The notes beneath the pieces were generated by a model. The model was not told the origin of the DNA and made no database searches. It saw only the letters and a list, made by a program, of their open reading frames with translations. Position numbers and translations under genes: made by a program. From Bradyrhizobium guangzhouense (GTDB lineage: Bacteria > Pseudomonadota > Alphaproteobacteria > Rhizobiales > Xanthobacteraceae): a DNA stretch of 64,000 bases. Shown here piece after piece: positions 1 to 8,212 of the stretch (position 1 is the first letter of the stretch; each line of letters begins with the position of its first letter). The stretch is from positions 915,292-979,291 of the forward strand of contig NZ_CP030054.1 of assembly GCF_004114955.1 (NCBI RefSeq), given 5' to 3'.

Positions 1-466
1 GCGCGAGCTCTTTTTCGATGACCAACTGGGCCTCTTGAATTGCGGACAGATCGGGCTCGACCGCCCTGCCCTGCAGCACACTGGCGTTCGCTGCGCGCGC
101 GATCTGATTGATGTTGCCGCCGATCTGGTTGAGCTCGCGAACAATCGCGCGGAGCGCCTCGTGCTCGCCTGGAGAATGCTGCACCGGTGATCCCAACCGC
201 GAGCGCACCAATGCAACGATCCAGCCGGTTCGGGTCATGCCGCGCTGATGTGACACTTCCGCGAGCTGCCGCATCTCGCTCTCGCGAAATCGCACCGTCA
301 CCTTCTCCGGTCGCCCGACAGGCAGCACGGAGATGCGCGGCACTGGTTCAGCAAGTGCCTCAGCAATGAGACGCCGCAAGAGCGCGGATTTGCCGCCCTG
401 GGTCGCTGCCAAAGCTGAGAACTCCGCAGCGACTTCGTCAGAGACGCGAAGCGAGATCAGAGCCAT
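1..466 (-). CDS. MobC-like plasmid mobilization relaxosome protein (partial, C-terminus outside window)
   Basis: The open frame starts with ATG at 466 and runs off the left edge after about 155 codons. The N-terminus (MALISLRVSDEVAAEFSALA) looks like a ribbon-helix-helix DNA-binding segment, and a later stretch (ELNQIGGNINQIARAAN) is the hallmark of the MobC/relaxosome accessory family, which helps a relaxase nick oriT. A relaxase gene would be expected just left of the window. The upstream frame (457..894) ends inside its first codons, which suggests cotranscription. The family call is good; whether it is functional cannot be judged from a partial gene. Confidence 0.75.
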   Translation of the reverse strand, partial: MALISLRVSDEVAAEFSALAATQGGKSALLRRLIAEALAEPVPRISVLPVGRPEKVTVRFRESEMRQLAEVSHQRGMTRTGWIVALVRSRLGSPVQHSPGEHEALRAIVRELNQIGGNINQIARAANASVLQGRAVEPDLSAIQEAQLVIEKELA

Positions 467-894
467 GCACTCCAATCCCAATCGCGATCTAATACATCGC
501 TGGCGCGAAGCCTATCCTGCACTAGAAAAAGCGAATCCTTCCACTCCCTCCGTGTTGGTTCGAACCAACAGGCTCGGCATTCAAAGCTCGGGATTTGCTG
601 CAGGTGAGATCCAACCCAGCCGACGATCGATGCGCAGAATTCCTCCGGGAATGGCGCCGCCGTCAGCCCCGGTGCTCTTATTCCACGAACGCCGCGCGTG
701 GAGACCGGCAACATTGGCACCGGGTATGTGGACCGCGGCTTACCAGCAGCCTCCGGCCTCTCTACGGCGCTGTGGGGGGCGCGTTCGGCCTCCGGCTGCT
801 GCGCTAACGCGCCATCCTTCGGATGGGAAATCCGCTCCGCCGGCATGCCAAGCGCAGCGGTCTTTCTGAGGAGACAGTCGAAGGCCAGCTTCAT
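457..894 (-). CDS. Hypothetical 145-residue protein between ParB-like and MobC-like genes
   Basis: I do not recognise this protein. It is kept because its ATG overlaps the stop of the ParB-like frame (ATGA at 894-891) and its end overlaps the MobC start by 10 bases, the arrangement expected of a translationally coupled plasmid operon. The composition is Pro/Arg/Ala-rich and low in clear secondary-structure signals, and competing frames exist on both strands, so it may be a fortuitous frame. Confidence 0.3.
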   Translation of the reverse strand: MKLAFDCLLRKTAALGMPAERISHPKDGALAQQPEAERAPHSAVERPEAAGKPRSTYPVPMLPVSTRGVRGIRAPGLTAAPFPEEFCASIVGWVGSHLQQIPSFECRACWFEPTRREWKDSLFLVQDRLRASDVLDRDWDWSAWL

Positions 895-1388
895 GCGAAA
901 ATGATCTCTTCGATGGTGATGGTCGATGCCGGCACCTCTTCCACTTCTTCTGCGCCATCGACCAACAGCACGGCATGGCGTGAGCCTTGAGACGCGAGCC
1001 GATCGACGAGAAGACAGCCCGCGCGATCTTGGTGGCGCACTCTGATCGTCACTGACGAACTCATTCGCTCATTTCGATGGACGGAAGACCTGGAGCTCTT
1101 CTCCGCGGCCGCCGTTACACGGTCTCTCTCTATGGGTCGCAATGCTACTTGCGGTGCGATCGGGCCTCGCGCCGATTGAGCTCCAGCGGCACCTTCGCTA
1201 TCAGCATGGGAGCCCCCAACTCCGCTACGAATTTTGCGAGCCAGCTGGCGGGCGTGGGCGTCGGTGAAGCTCTCCTGTGCTGCACATATGGTCTCGACGG
1301 CGTTGGGCTGCTCACGCCAAGCCTGGTAGAGTTCATACACTGCACGGATTGACGAGCCCGCAAGCTTCGACCGGAGAAATTCCGGCAT
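891..1388 (-). pseudogene. ParB/RepB-like partition protein, 5'-truncated remnant
   Basis: The first third of the frame (residues 1-55, including KLAGSSIRAVYELYQAWRE and FTDAHARQLARKI) resembles the helical DNA-binding middle of ParB/RepB partition proteins. The tail (VTIRVRHQDRAGCLLVDRLA) resembles the C-terminus of plasmid ParB-like proteins. The N-terminal nuclease-like domain is missing because the upstream side is replaced by an IS91-type transposase that begins at about 1384. The middle of the frame (about residues 58-100) reads poorly and may contain a further indel. Identification is by pattern only. Confidence 0.45.
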
Positions 1389-2082
1389 ACCAGGCGGCGG
1401 GATCGCTCCTGATGGAAGCTGGGTTCATTGTCGCCCCGGCTTCTTCCTTCCCGTTCGCGTGCTATCACGATTGCATCGTCGGCTATTCCTGGAGCGCCTG
1501 CAGGCGGCGTTCGATGGCACCAAGCTCCAGTTGTTCGGCCATCTCGCGCACCTCGTCGAGCCAGCGGCATTCGCCCGCCATCTAAACGCCCTCCGCAAGG
1601 TCGAGTGGGTCGTCTACGCCAAGCGTCCCTTCGGCGGACCAGAACAGGTTCTGACTTATCTCGGGCGCTACACTCATCGCGTTGCGATCGCCAACGGCCG
1701 GCTTCTTACCTGTGAGCAGGGCCACGTCCGCTTCCGGTGGAAAGATTATCGCGCCGGGAACAAATCCAAAGTAATGACGCTCGACACTGAGGAGTTCCTT
1801 CGTCACTTTCTGCTTCACATATTGCCGAAGGGGTTCCGCCGCATCCGTCATTTTGGTTTCCTGGCGAACGCCTGCCGCGCCGCCAAACTCGCGCGCATCC
1901 GAGCGGCACTTGAAGCCCCGCAGCCACCTCCGCCTGCCGAAGCTGTCGACTATCGTGAGCGCTGCGCCATCCTCCTTGGTCACCGCCTCGACGTGTGCCC
2001 CATCTGCGGAGGCCGCATGGTCGAGATTGGGCCTGCGCCGCGTGCGCCGCCGCGACGCGCACCTCGCTGCGATACATCATGA
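1384..2082 (+). pseudogene. IS91-family transposase, N-terminally truncated
   Basis: The readable frame begins at about 1384 without a start codon and continues to the natural family ending CDTS at 2082, about 232 codons against roughly 380-400 for a complete protein. Conserved family segments are GGGIAPDGSWV, FFLPVRVLSRL, RKVEWVVYAK, YLGRYTHRVAIANGRLL (catalytic tyrosine region) and CPICGGRMVEIG. The N-terminal zinc finger and HUH motif are gone. The left junction lies directly on the ParB remnant, so the element probably took part in the rearrangement. IS91 elements transpose by rolling-circle replication. Confidence 0.85.
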
Positions 2083-2195
2083 CCGACTACCTCGACTTAT
2101 TCGCTCCCACTGCACGTCAAGCGACGCAGCAGCGCGCGCGGGAGGGACCTGTGGGCCGGTGGGGCGATCGGGCGCGCGGTGGTCACGCGTTTGTC

Positions 2196-3401
2196 CTATC
2201 GTCGGCCCGCCGGCGCAAGCTGTCGCCTCACCTCCGAGGACACGACCGCCGTGAGCTCCTCGTTCAACTGCGCCGCGATTGAATTTGCCACCCGCAGATT
2301 CTCTTCCTTCTTAGTGGCGGCCAGACGTTGCGCTTGCTGAAACACTGAGGCTGCGAAAGCAACCGCGGCGTGTTCCTCCGCTTGCCCACCACTATTATTG
2401 AGTTCGGCGGGGAGCTCGAACGATCCTCCCGTCTTGCCGTCCAGAAAATCCCAGCAGGTCCGAAATAAGTGGCGATAGCCTTGGGTTGCTTCCGGCCCCC
2501 TATCGACGACGCCGGCTTGCTTTGCGTACTGAAAATCCCGCTCATAACCGAGCTCTGTCAAGAGCTTCGCCCCAACCAGGTCGGTCACGACTTGCATCTC
2601 TTCGATGCTCAAGTCAGTTTGCCAAGCCTCCACTGAGCGGTCATCGACGGCCTTTCGCTCCAGGATCTTGCGATCTCCGAAAGTGCTGGAGCGGAGATAG
2701 TCCGTCTGCCCCCCCGGCGCCGATCCCGTCTCGGTCGGAGTGTAACCGAGGCCGGCAAGCACGCGCCGAATTTCGTCATCGGGGTGCGCCACAAGGGTCT
2801 CATAGTGGACCACCTGCGTCTGAGGTCGACTGCGGTATGCTGCTAGCGCAGGCAGGCCCAGGACAAGATCTGCGAGAGAAGATGCGATCGCGGGCGTGGG
2901 CTGGCCCAACGCGATATCGGCGAGACACGATGCGATGGCGGGCGGGGAACTTGCGGCCAGCAGAGGGACGCCCCATGTCGTCTTCAGTGATGCGGCGATG
3001 GCGTAGGGGTTACGCATGAGAACGAGACGCGGTGCTTCCGGATAAAGGGAATCCAAAAAGTCGAGCACCGTCCAATAGCGCGGCGTCTTGTCTATGAGAG
3101 TGCGTTTGCCTGCAGCAGCTAAATACTGGCAATAAGCTGCATCGGAAAAAGCGCGGGTAACGATCATCCGATCTATTCGCCCCAAGAACTGCGAGGTTGC
3201 GCTTTGAACCAATGATGCGCCGGCTGGGTGGCGGTGGTCGACTTTACCGAAGGCCTCAAGTGCCAACATGAGCCACGGTTCAGGCGGAGCCAAAATATCC
3301 GGGTGCCGCTGCAGCAAATGCGCTAGCAGCGTCGTCCCCGAGCGGGGAAGACCGAGCAAAAAGCACACCGCAGGCGCATGGCTTACATCGCGGTTCATCA
3401 T
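2196..3401 (-). CDS. Sulfotransferase family protein
   Basis: A 401-residue protein that probably transfers sulfate from PAPS to a small molecule or glycan. The N-terminal LLGLPRSGTTLLAHLL (residues 15-30) is the 5'-phosphosulfate-binding loop, and LVLMRNPYAIAASL (126-139) is the 3'-phosphate-binding segment. Residues 153-184 are a tandem duplication of a 16-residue unit, PAIASxLADxxLGxP, unusual for the family. The start is ATG at 3401 or 3398. The gene ends about 110 bases from the IS91 end and stands alone. In rhizobia some relatives sulfate Nod factors or surface polysaccharides, but nothing here shows the substrate. Confidence 0.8.
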   Translation of the reverse strand: MMNRDVSHAPAVCFLLGLPRSGTTLLAHLLQRHPDILAPPEPWLMLALEAFGKVDHRHPAGASLVQSATSQFLGRIDRMIVTRAFSDAAYCQYLAAAGKRTLIDKTPRYWTVLDFLDSLYPEAPRLVLMRNPYAIAASLKTTWGVPLLAASSPPAIASCLADIALGQPTPAIASSLADLVLGLPALAAYRSRPQTQVVHYETLVAHPDDEIRRVLAGLGYTPTETGSAPGGQTDYLRSSTFGDRKILERKAVDDRSVEAWQTDLSIEEMQVVTDLVGAKLLTELGYERDFQYAKQAGVVDRGPEATQGYRHLFRTCWDFLDGKTGGSFELPAELNNSGGQAEEHAAVAFAASVFQQAQRLAATKKEENLRVANSIAAQLNEELTAVVSSEVRRQLAPAGRR

Positions 3402-4299
3402 TCAACAGCCTATCTTGGACAGACCGAGCGTCCGTCTTAAAACCTTCGTCCGGTAGAAAGAGACAACACCAGCAATGGCAATCCAGATAGGGTCAACCAT
3501 CCCTATCCTCAGATGACGTGACATCCGCGAGGATGACATCATGCCGCGACAACATTCGATGGCCCTTGTGGCAGCTTTGGCTTGTTCGCTGCATGAGCGC
3601 CTACTGCGCGCTTCGGATGGACGCGCGCCATCTCCGATTGGCAATGCGTACGTAGATTGCCCGTTGTTCAGGTTTGTTGCAGATAGACCGTAACTCTCAT
3701 CGATCCCATTCGTAGCGGAAATGGAAGACGACCCTATCCCTGTTTCGCATGATCTGGGTGCCATGAATTCAATCCATTTAGCCAGCCACAGCACCGCACC
3801 TGAGATCGGCTGCGCCCAGCTCCTTTCGGGGCCGGAGCCTCCAAGCATCGCCCCGCCGCGCGGAGCTAAGCCATATTGAGACCATCAGAAAAGCTATACC
3901 GTGGTTTATCGGAAATAAGCGGCAAAGCGACCGCGGAAGCCCGTCGCTTCGAGCCGCCACGATGCCATTCCCTCGCCAGCCAAAGAAGACGGTAGCTCAT
4001 CTCGATGTCTAAGTGCGCCATCTGAACCCAATATCCGCCATTCGTAGGATCGGCAAAACTCAATAGTTTTGATGGAGCACATCCATACCGTGGATTGATG
4101 GCTTAACCGGCCAACGGCCTCTGCATCCAAAGAGACACGGCCGTGCTCTGCCTGTCATCTCGCAAGGAACAGAGCAGGGGTGCCGAAATCATTCCCGCAT
4201 CTTCGGCATCCCCTTAAGCGCTCTTCTACTCCACACCATCATGCTCGTCGGCACGCGATCAGCCGCGCGAGCCCTCCAGAAGAGCAGGGAGCATCTCAA
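3402..4299. other. Long stretch without a supported gene
   Basis: About 900 bases between the sulfotransferase start and a helix-turn-helix remnant. Only short competing frames occur. One minus-strand frame at 3866..4063 (65 residues, rich in Trp and Tyr, starting MSFADPTNGGYWVQMAHLD) could be a small protein or the tail of a lost one, but I recognise nothing in it. No clear nod-box-like or other regulatory repeat was found upstream of the sulfotransferase. Confidence 0.4.
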
Positions 4300-4520
4300 A
4301 TGCCAGACCACCGCCGGCTGCCGCCGCGATACTTGCGGAGCCCCGAAGCGGCACGCTTTCTCGGCCTGTCCGCCGAACTTTGGAAAAGCATCGCACATAC
4401 GGTACGGGGCCGACTTATCGCAAGCTCGGTGGGCTCGAAAACCTCGAAGCCTTGGTGGACCGCGGAGCCAAGAAATCGACCAGCGATCCCGGCACAGGAA
4501 CGGTCTTGCTCGCAAAGCGG
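4300..4520 (+). pseudogene. Small helix-turn-helix (excisionase/AlpA-like) protein, frameshifted
   Basis: Starting at ATG 4300 the frame reads MPDHRRLPPRYLRSPEAARF and continues with LGLSA, a MerR/excisionase-type helix-turn-helix start. At about 4378 the homology jumps to another frame reading LEKHRTYGTGPTYRKLGG, then about five codons are missing before LEALVDRGAKKSTSDPGTGT. Such proteins of about 80-100 residues are common on rhizobial plasmids and islands as excisionases or conjugation regulators. With a frameshift and a deletion it should be inactive. Confidence 0.6.
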
Positions 4521-4720
4521 CAAATACCGCATTCCTTATGTGTCGCGCGCCATGGAAAACTGCCCCCCATATTGCCTCAGATGACAATGTTACCGAAGTC
4601 ACCCTGGTGTCTTCTGGATCGACTGCCGCGAGTCGGAGCAAGCCGCTCGCGAAGCTCGCCCCCCAGAGCGCCGTAGCGAGCGAGCGGCTTGCGGTGCTTC
4701 AGCGAAAGAACCTGTCAGGA

Positions 4721-5657
4721 TTAAATACGAAGGCGCGAAGCTTGGACCGATAGTGTGATCTCTGTGTTGCTGATGAGCTGTCGAGCGGCCTTTGATCGCC
4801 AATTCTTCACCAATCGCTGCACCGTGCGCCGCTGATGGCCGCTGAACCGACCGGGCGCATGCGCTTCCAGCAGGGAGAGAAGATCGACCGCAGACAAGTG
4901 CGGAGCTGCGGCGAGCCATTCCTCGATGATGGGAATGTATGGGTCGAGCATCGATGGCCGACGTGGCACAGGCTTGCGCCGCACATAGCGACGCCGATGA
5001 ATGCCTCGCTGCTCACCCTGTTTCCAACCATCGCCGAGCTCTCGGGCAAAGGCCGCCAAATCACTGTGCCCCTGCGCGACAGTCATCGCTGACTTTCCAG
5101 CCCGTTGATCGACACGCTTACCCAACTCATTCTGAGCGTCCCGCATCTGTGCCAGCAATGCCACAGGATCAAGCGTCCGGTAAATCTCCCGCAGCCGACC
5201 TTTGAATGCCTCATTGAGCCTCGGGTGGACCAATGCTTTTTCGTACGGCGTAGCGGGAGGAAGATAGCACTTGATCATCTTGGCACCTTCGCGGTGCTTC
5301 TCCTTCAGCTTAAACGAGGGCTGGAAGAAATTGATGTATAGCCGGGCCGCCGCAAACAGGCGAACCAATGAACGGGCGGCATCAATGCCTTCAAACCGCC
5401 CGTAGCCCACCAGGCGGCGAACGATAGCTCCGTTCTTTTGTTCAACGAATGCCTGATCGTTCTTCTTGTAGGCCCTGGAACGAGTGACTTCGACATCGTG
5501 AGAACGGCACCACGACACGACCGTGTCGTTCATGAAGGCGCTGTCGTTGTCAAAATCGAGCCCCCGAACGGGCCAGGGAAATAGGTTCTGCGCGCTCGAG
5601 AGCTTCGACCACAAGAGCTGCTTCACGCACAACAAGCGGAAAGCATTCGGTCCACCC
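4721..5657 (-). pseudogene. DDE/integrase-core transposase, decayed
   Basis: The body of the frame carries integrase-core segments: GLDFDNDSAFMNDTVVSWC with the second acidic residue, and RAYKKNDQAFVEQKNGAIVR with the catalytic Glu. A long helical C-terminal domain follows. Upstream homology (SGWTECFPLVVREAALVVEA) lies in a different frame, so a frameshift sits at about 5575, and everything N-terminal of about 5657 (helix-turn-helix and first catalytic Asp) is unreadable. It resembles ISNCY/IS481-type elements common in Bradyrhizobium. No terminal inverted repeats were recognised. Confidence 0.7.
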
Positions 5658-6097
5658 GCTGATCTGATCTCGCGCTTTGCGCGCATGCTGATCTTCCCTG
5701 CCATACCTGCCACCGAACTGATTCGGCAGCTCCGCCCCAGACACGGCAGAGAAGTTGTCCGGTAACATTTTTAGTGAGGCAATGCGGGGGGTCAGTTCCG
5801 GATGGCGGGAGCCGGTGACCATGTCGAATGACACATGCTCTGCTTGTGGGCAACAGCGCGGTCGACTCGATCTGTTTCACTCATTCCCGGCGATCTGGCG
5901 CCGCACGGATCCACGCCTCGCTTGAATAGCAACTGATGGAGCATTTCTATTATGGAGTTCGGTTGATCTCTCCTACTGAAACCATGACACTATTTAAATT
6001 CGCATAATTAATTATGGAATACTTTCGCAATTCTTGGAATATGGTCGAGTATGATCTCGGATTACTTTGATATACTTCCACTGACATTTTGTCCAGA

Positions 6098-6375
6098 TCA
6101 GCCGACTTGTGGCGTGTCGCACGCCGGCTCCGAGCCCGGAAAGTGCCGCTGGACGTAACCGCGACGGGCGTTGCGCCTGAGCCAGGACTCAAGAGCCTCG
6201 ACGGCTTGAACAGATCGAGTCGCCGTCGACCGCGCCCACCGAGACGGCCCCATTCGCGCACCAATGCCGTATCGCCAAAGAGCGTCGGCTCAATCGTGAG
6301 CACATAGAACCGCGCCATGTTACGGGCCGGATCGCGACGCTCGAGCACGAGATATTGCACGGTGAGTTCGGACAT
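6098..6375 (-). pseudogene. WGR-domain protein with a single frameshift
   Basis: From ATG 6375 the frame reads MSELTVQYLVLERRDPARNM and then carries VREWGRLGGRGRRRLDLF, the WGR motif. A one-base shift after LDLF is needed to continue as AVEALESWLRRNARRGYVQR, ending at the stop at 6098. Restored, it would be a typical stand-alone WGR protein of about 90 residues. WGR domains occur in PARP-like and DNA-repair-associated proteins and bind DNA ends; the role of the short bacterial versions is unclear. As written the frame runs to 5950 and gives a scrambled C-terminus. Confidence 0.75.
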
Positions 6376-6614
6376 GCGCCAGAATCGCAGCCGCCGAATC
6401 GACCGTCCAATTAAATAAATGAATCGATCAGCGCCAACGATTCAAAAATTTCATGCTGACAACGAGACAGGTCGCGGCGAGGCTCGCGATGGGCGACTGA
6501 GCTGAGGCGCGCTCCGGCCTCGCTGGGTGGCAGCGTCTCCCCTGGAGAAGCCGTCTGAACAAGTTGCCATCGCATGGCCGCCAGGTAAATGGAGGGTTTC
6601 CTCCTCCGACCCCA

Positions 6615-6764
6615 TGCGTTGCGCAAGACTTTCTCGACTTGCGCGACGAGCTTCGCCCTGTGCTCGGCAGGCAGTTTGTCCAGATTGATCTGCTTCCAGC
6701 GTATAGCCGGCAGGTCCGCCGCGCCAGGGACGCCCAGCAGGCTCCAATCCGGCTCGCCGCGCTT
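6615..6764 (-). pseudogene. C-terminal remnant of an AbiEii-type nucleotidyltransferase toxin gene
   Basis: About 50 codons (KRGEPDWSLLGVPGAADLPA and then VRW-like IRWKQINLDKLPAEHRA) nearly match the last 50 residues of the AbiEii protein at 14784..15704. The normal stop after RNA has become TGG, so the frame reads on. DNA similarity continues downstream of the gene in both copies (about 6489 and 14667), so this is a copy of that segment or of a close relative. Confidence 0.8.
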
Positions 6765-6859
6765 GAGGTCCGCCATCACGGCGAATGCGCAGGAGACATC
6801 GATATATTCTTCTCAACGGCTGCCTTCTCTGGATCCCAAACTAGAATCCAACACTGACC

Positions 6860-7534
6860 TTATCGGAATGCTTTGCGAGCTACCTTTTCAAGGTCTGCGG
6901 CCGCACTTGACGACCAGCCGTTCCGCTGAGCCCATCGGCGGACCTCAACTGGATCAAACGAATGCCCTTCCTGACGCAGCTGCGCGATTGTGCGCTCTGC
7001 GTGTTTCTTGTCTGAGGGATGATTGAGACCCGTACCCAAATTGACGGCTTGGGTCAGGCTCTGCAGCGCCTCCTCCACGGGCTCGGGCAAACTAACGGTC
7101 GGTGCCGGTGCAGTAGTGGCTCCTACGATCTGAGCTCCCCATGTCGCTCGCCAGTTTTTGCCGTCGGTATCGTTCCAAGGAAGGTAGACGATCGCTTGCG
7201 CGCCGATCGCATCGTCCAGCTTGTTCATGTCTTTGTCCGAGATGTGGCCGCCGATCAGCAGCCCATCTGACCAACTCCCCCGGGAGGTCTGCGCACTTTC
7301 CAACTTCATCTGAACGCCCTGCGCCACCAGAACGGGTTGCCCCTTGACGAGCGCCTTTACGACGTTCGGTCCGAGGAATTCGGCCACGATGGTCCGATCG
7401 AAGCCGCCCTTCTGCGGCACCACCAACGTCACGCTGGAGATATTCCTTTCCTTGCAAATTTCGAGGACGCTCTTGAAAGCGAGCCGGACCTGGTCCGGCG
7501 ACCGCTCAACGACATATCGCGCGACTGATGCCAC
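6860..7534 (-). CDS. Unknown 224-residue protein downstream of the CBASS operon
   Basis: I do not recognise the family. The protein is soluble, with an alternating alpha/beta pattern in residues 1-140 (SSVTLVVPQKGGFDRTIVAE, QAIVYLPWNDTDG). A helical C-terminal part ends in a segment resembling a small helix-turn-helix (FDPVEVRRWAQRNGWSSSAA). It follows the exonuclease gene on the same strand after a 123-base gap, so it may be the last gene of the defence operon or have its own promoter. An accessory role in defence is inferred only from position. Confidence 0.55.
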   Translation of the reverse strand: MASVARYVVERSPDQVRLAFKSVLEICKERNISSVTLVVPQKGGFDRTIVAEFLGPNVVKALVKGQPVLVAQGVQMKLESAQTSRGSWSDGLLIGGHISDKDMNKLDDAIGAQAIVYLPWNDTDGKNWRATWGAQIVGATTAPAPTVSLPEPVEEALQSLTQAVNLGTGLNHPSDKKHAERTIAQLRQEGHSFDPVEVRRWAQRNGWSSSAAADLEKVARKAFR

Positions 7535-7657
7535 CTATTGTTCCCCTTTAATAGAAAAGCGACCGATCAAACGTAGTTGCTTTGCAAAAAGTTGCATCGC
7601 GAATGCGAGTGGTCCTTCGACAATGAGCGAGCGTCGCTTCATGTCTCCCGCCATGCT

Positions 7658-8212
7658 CTACCGATTTCCCAAGAGCTTGGTTCGAATGAGACTGAATAAC
7701 TCGGCCTGATACTGCGCATCATGCAGGGCCTGATGATCGCCCTTCAACCGAGGCGACAGGCGCTCCGTCATTTTGCTCGATCGCGTATCGGCCCAATCGC
7801 ACCCCGTCGCACCCATGAAAAGCGCCTTGATGTCCAAAGCCGTGAACCCGAATGGATTATCGCCCGTGAACCGATGGAAATAATAATTTACGAATGACCA
7901 ATCGAACGGCGCGTTGAGCCCGACGAAGACGACCGAGCCGTCTTTTTCAACAAGCGCGTCGAGCCACTGCGCGAAGGCCCGCATCGCCTCCGCCGGTTCG
8001 AGCCCGTTCTTGGCAAGCTCATCCAGCGACAGGCCGGAAACCTGCAGGGCTTTCGGATCGGCATTGCGATTGATCGGCTTCAATTCGCAGGAGAAGGTCT
8101 TTGCCGGATCGTTGACAACGCAGGCGCCGATCGACAGAAGGCTGTACTCACCGGGGATCGGCCCGGCGGTTTCAACGTCGACTGAGACGAACACTTCGGT
8201 TTTACGCCTCAT
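7658..8212 (-). CDS. DEDDh 3'-5' exonuclease (DnaQ-like) in the CBASS operon
   Basis: Starting at ATG 8212 (184 residues), the protein has the full DEDDh signature: VDVETAG (DxE, about residues 10-12), NAPFDWSF (second Asp region, about 100) and HQALHDAQYQ (His and last Asp, about 160). Such enzymes trim DNA or RNA from the 3' end with two metal ions. The start overlaps the stop of the upstream SLOG gene (ATGA), a sign of translational coupling. The longer upstream extension of the frame lies inside that gene and is unlikely to be used. It could act on nucleic acid or on the cyclic oligonucleotide signal; both are inference. Confidence 0.85.
   Translation of the reverse strand: MRRKTEVFVSVDVETAGPIPGEYSLLSIGACVVNDPAKTFSCELKPINRNADPKALQVSGLSLDELAKNGLEPAEAMRAFAQWLDALVEKDGSVVFVGLNAPFDWSFVNYYFHRFTGDNPFGFTALDIKALFMGATGCDWADTRSSKMTERLSPRLKGDHQALHDAQYQAELFSLIRTKLLGNR

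Noticed and set aside
3402..3560. Possible nod box upstream of the sulfotransferase
   Set aside because: Short ATC and GAT elements occur, but not with the spacing or length of the conserved nod-box sequence.
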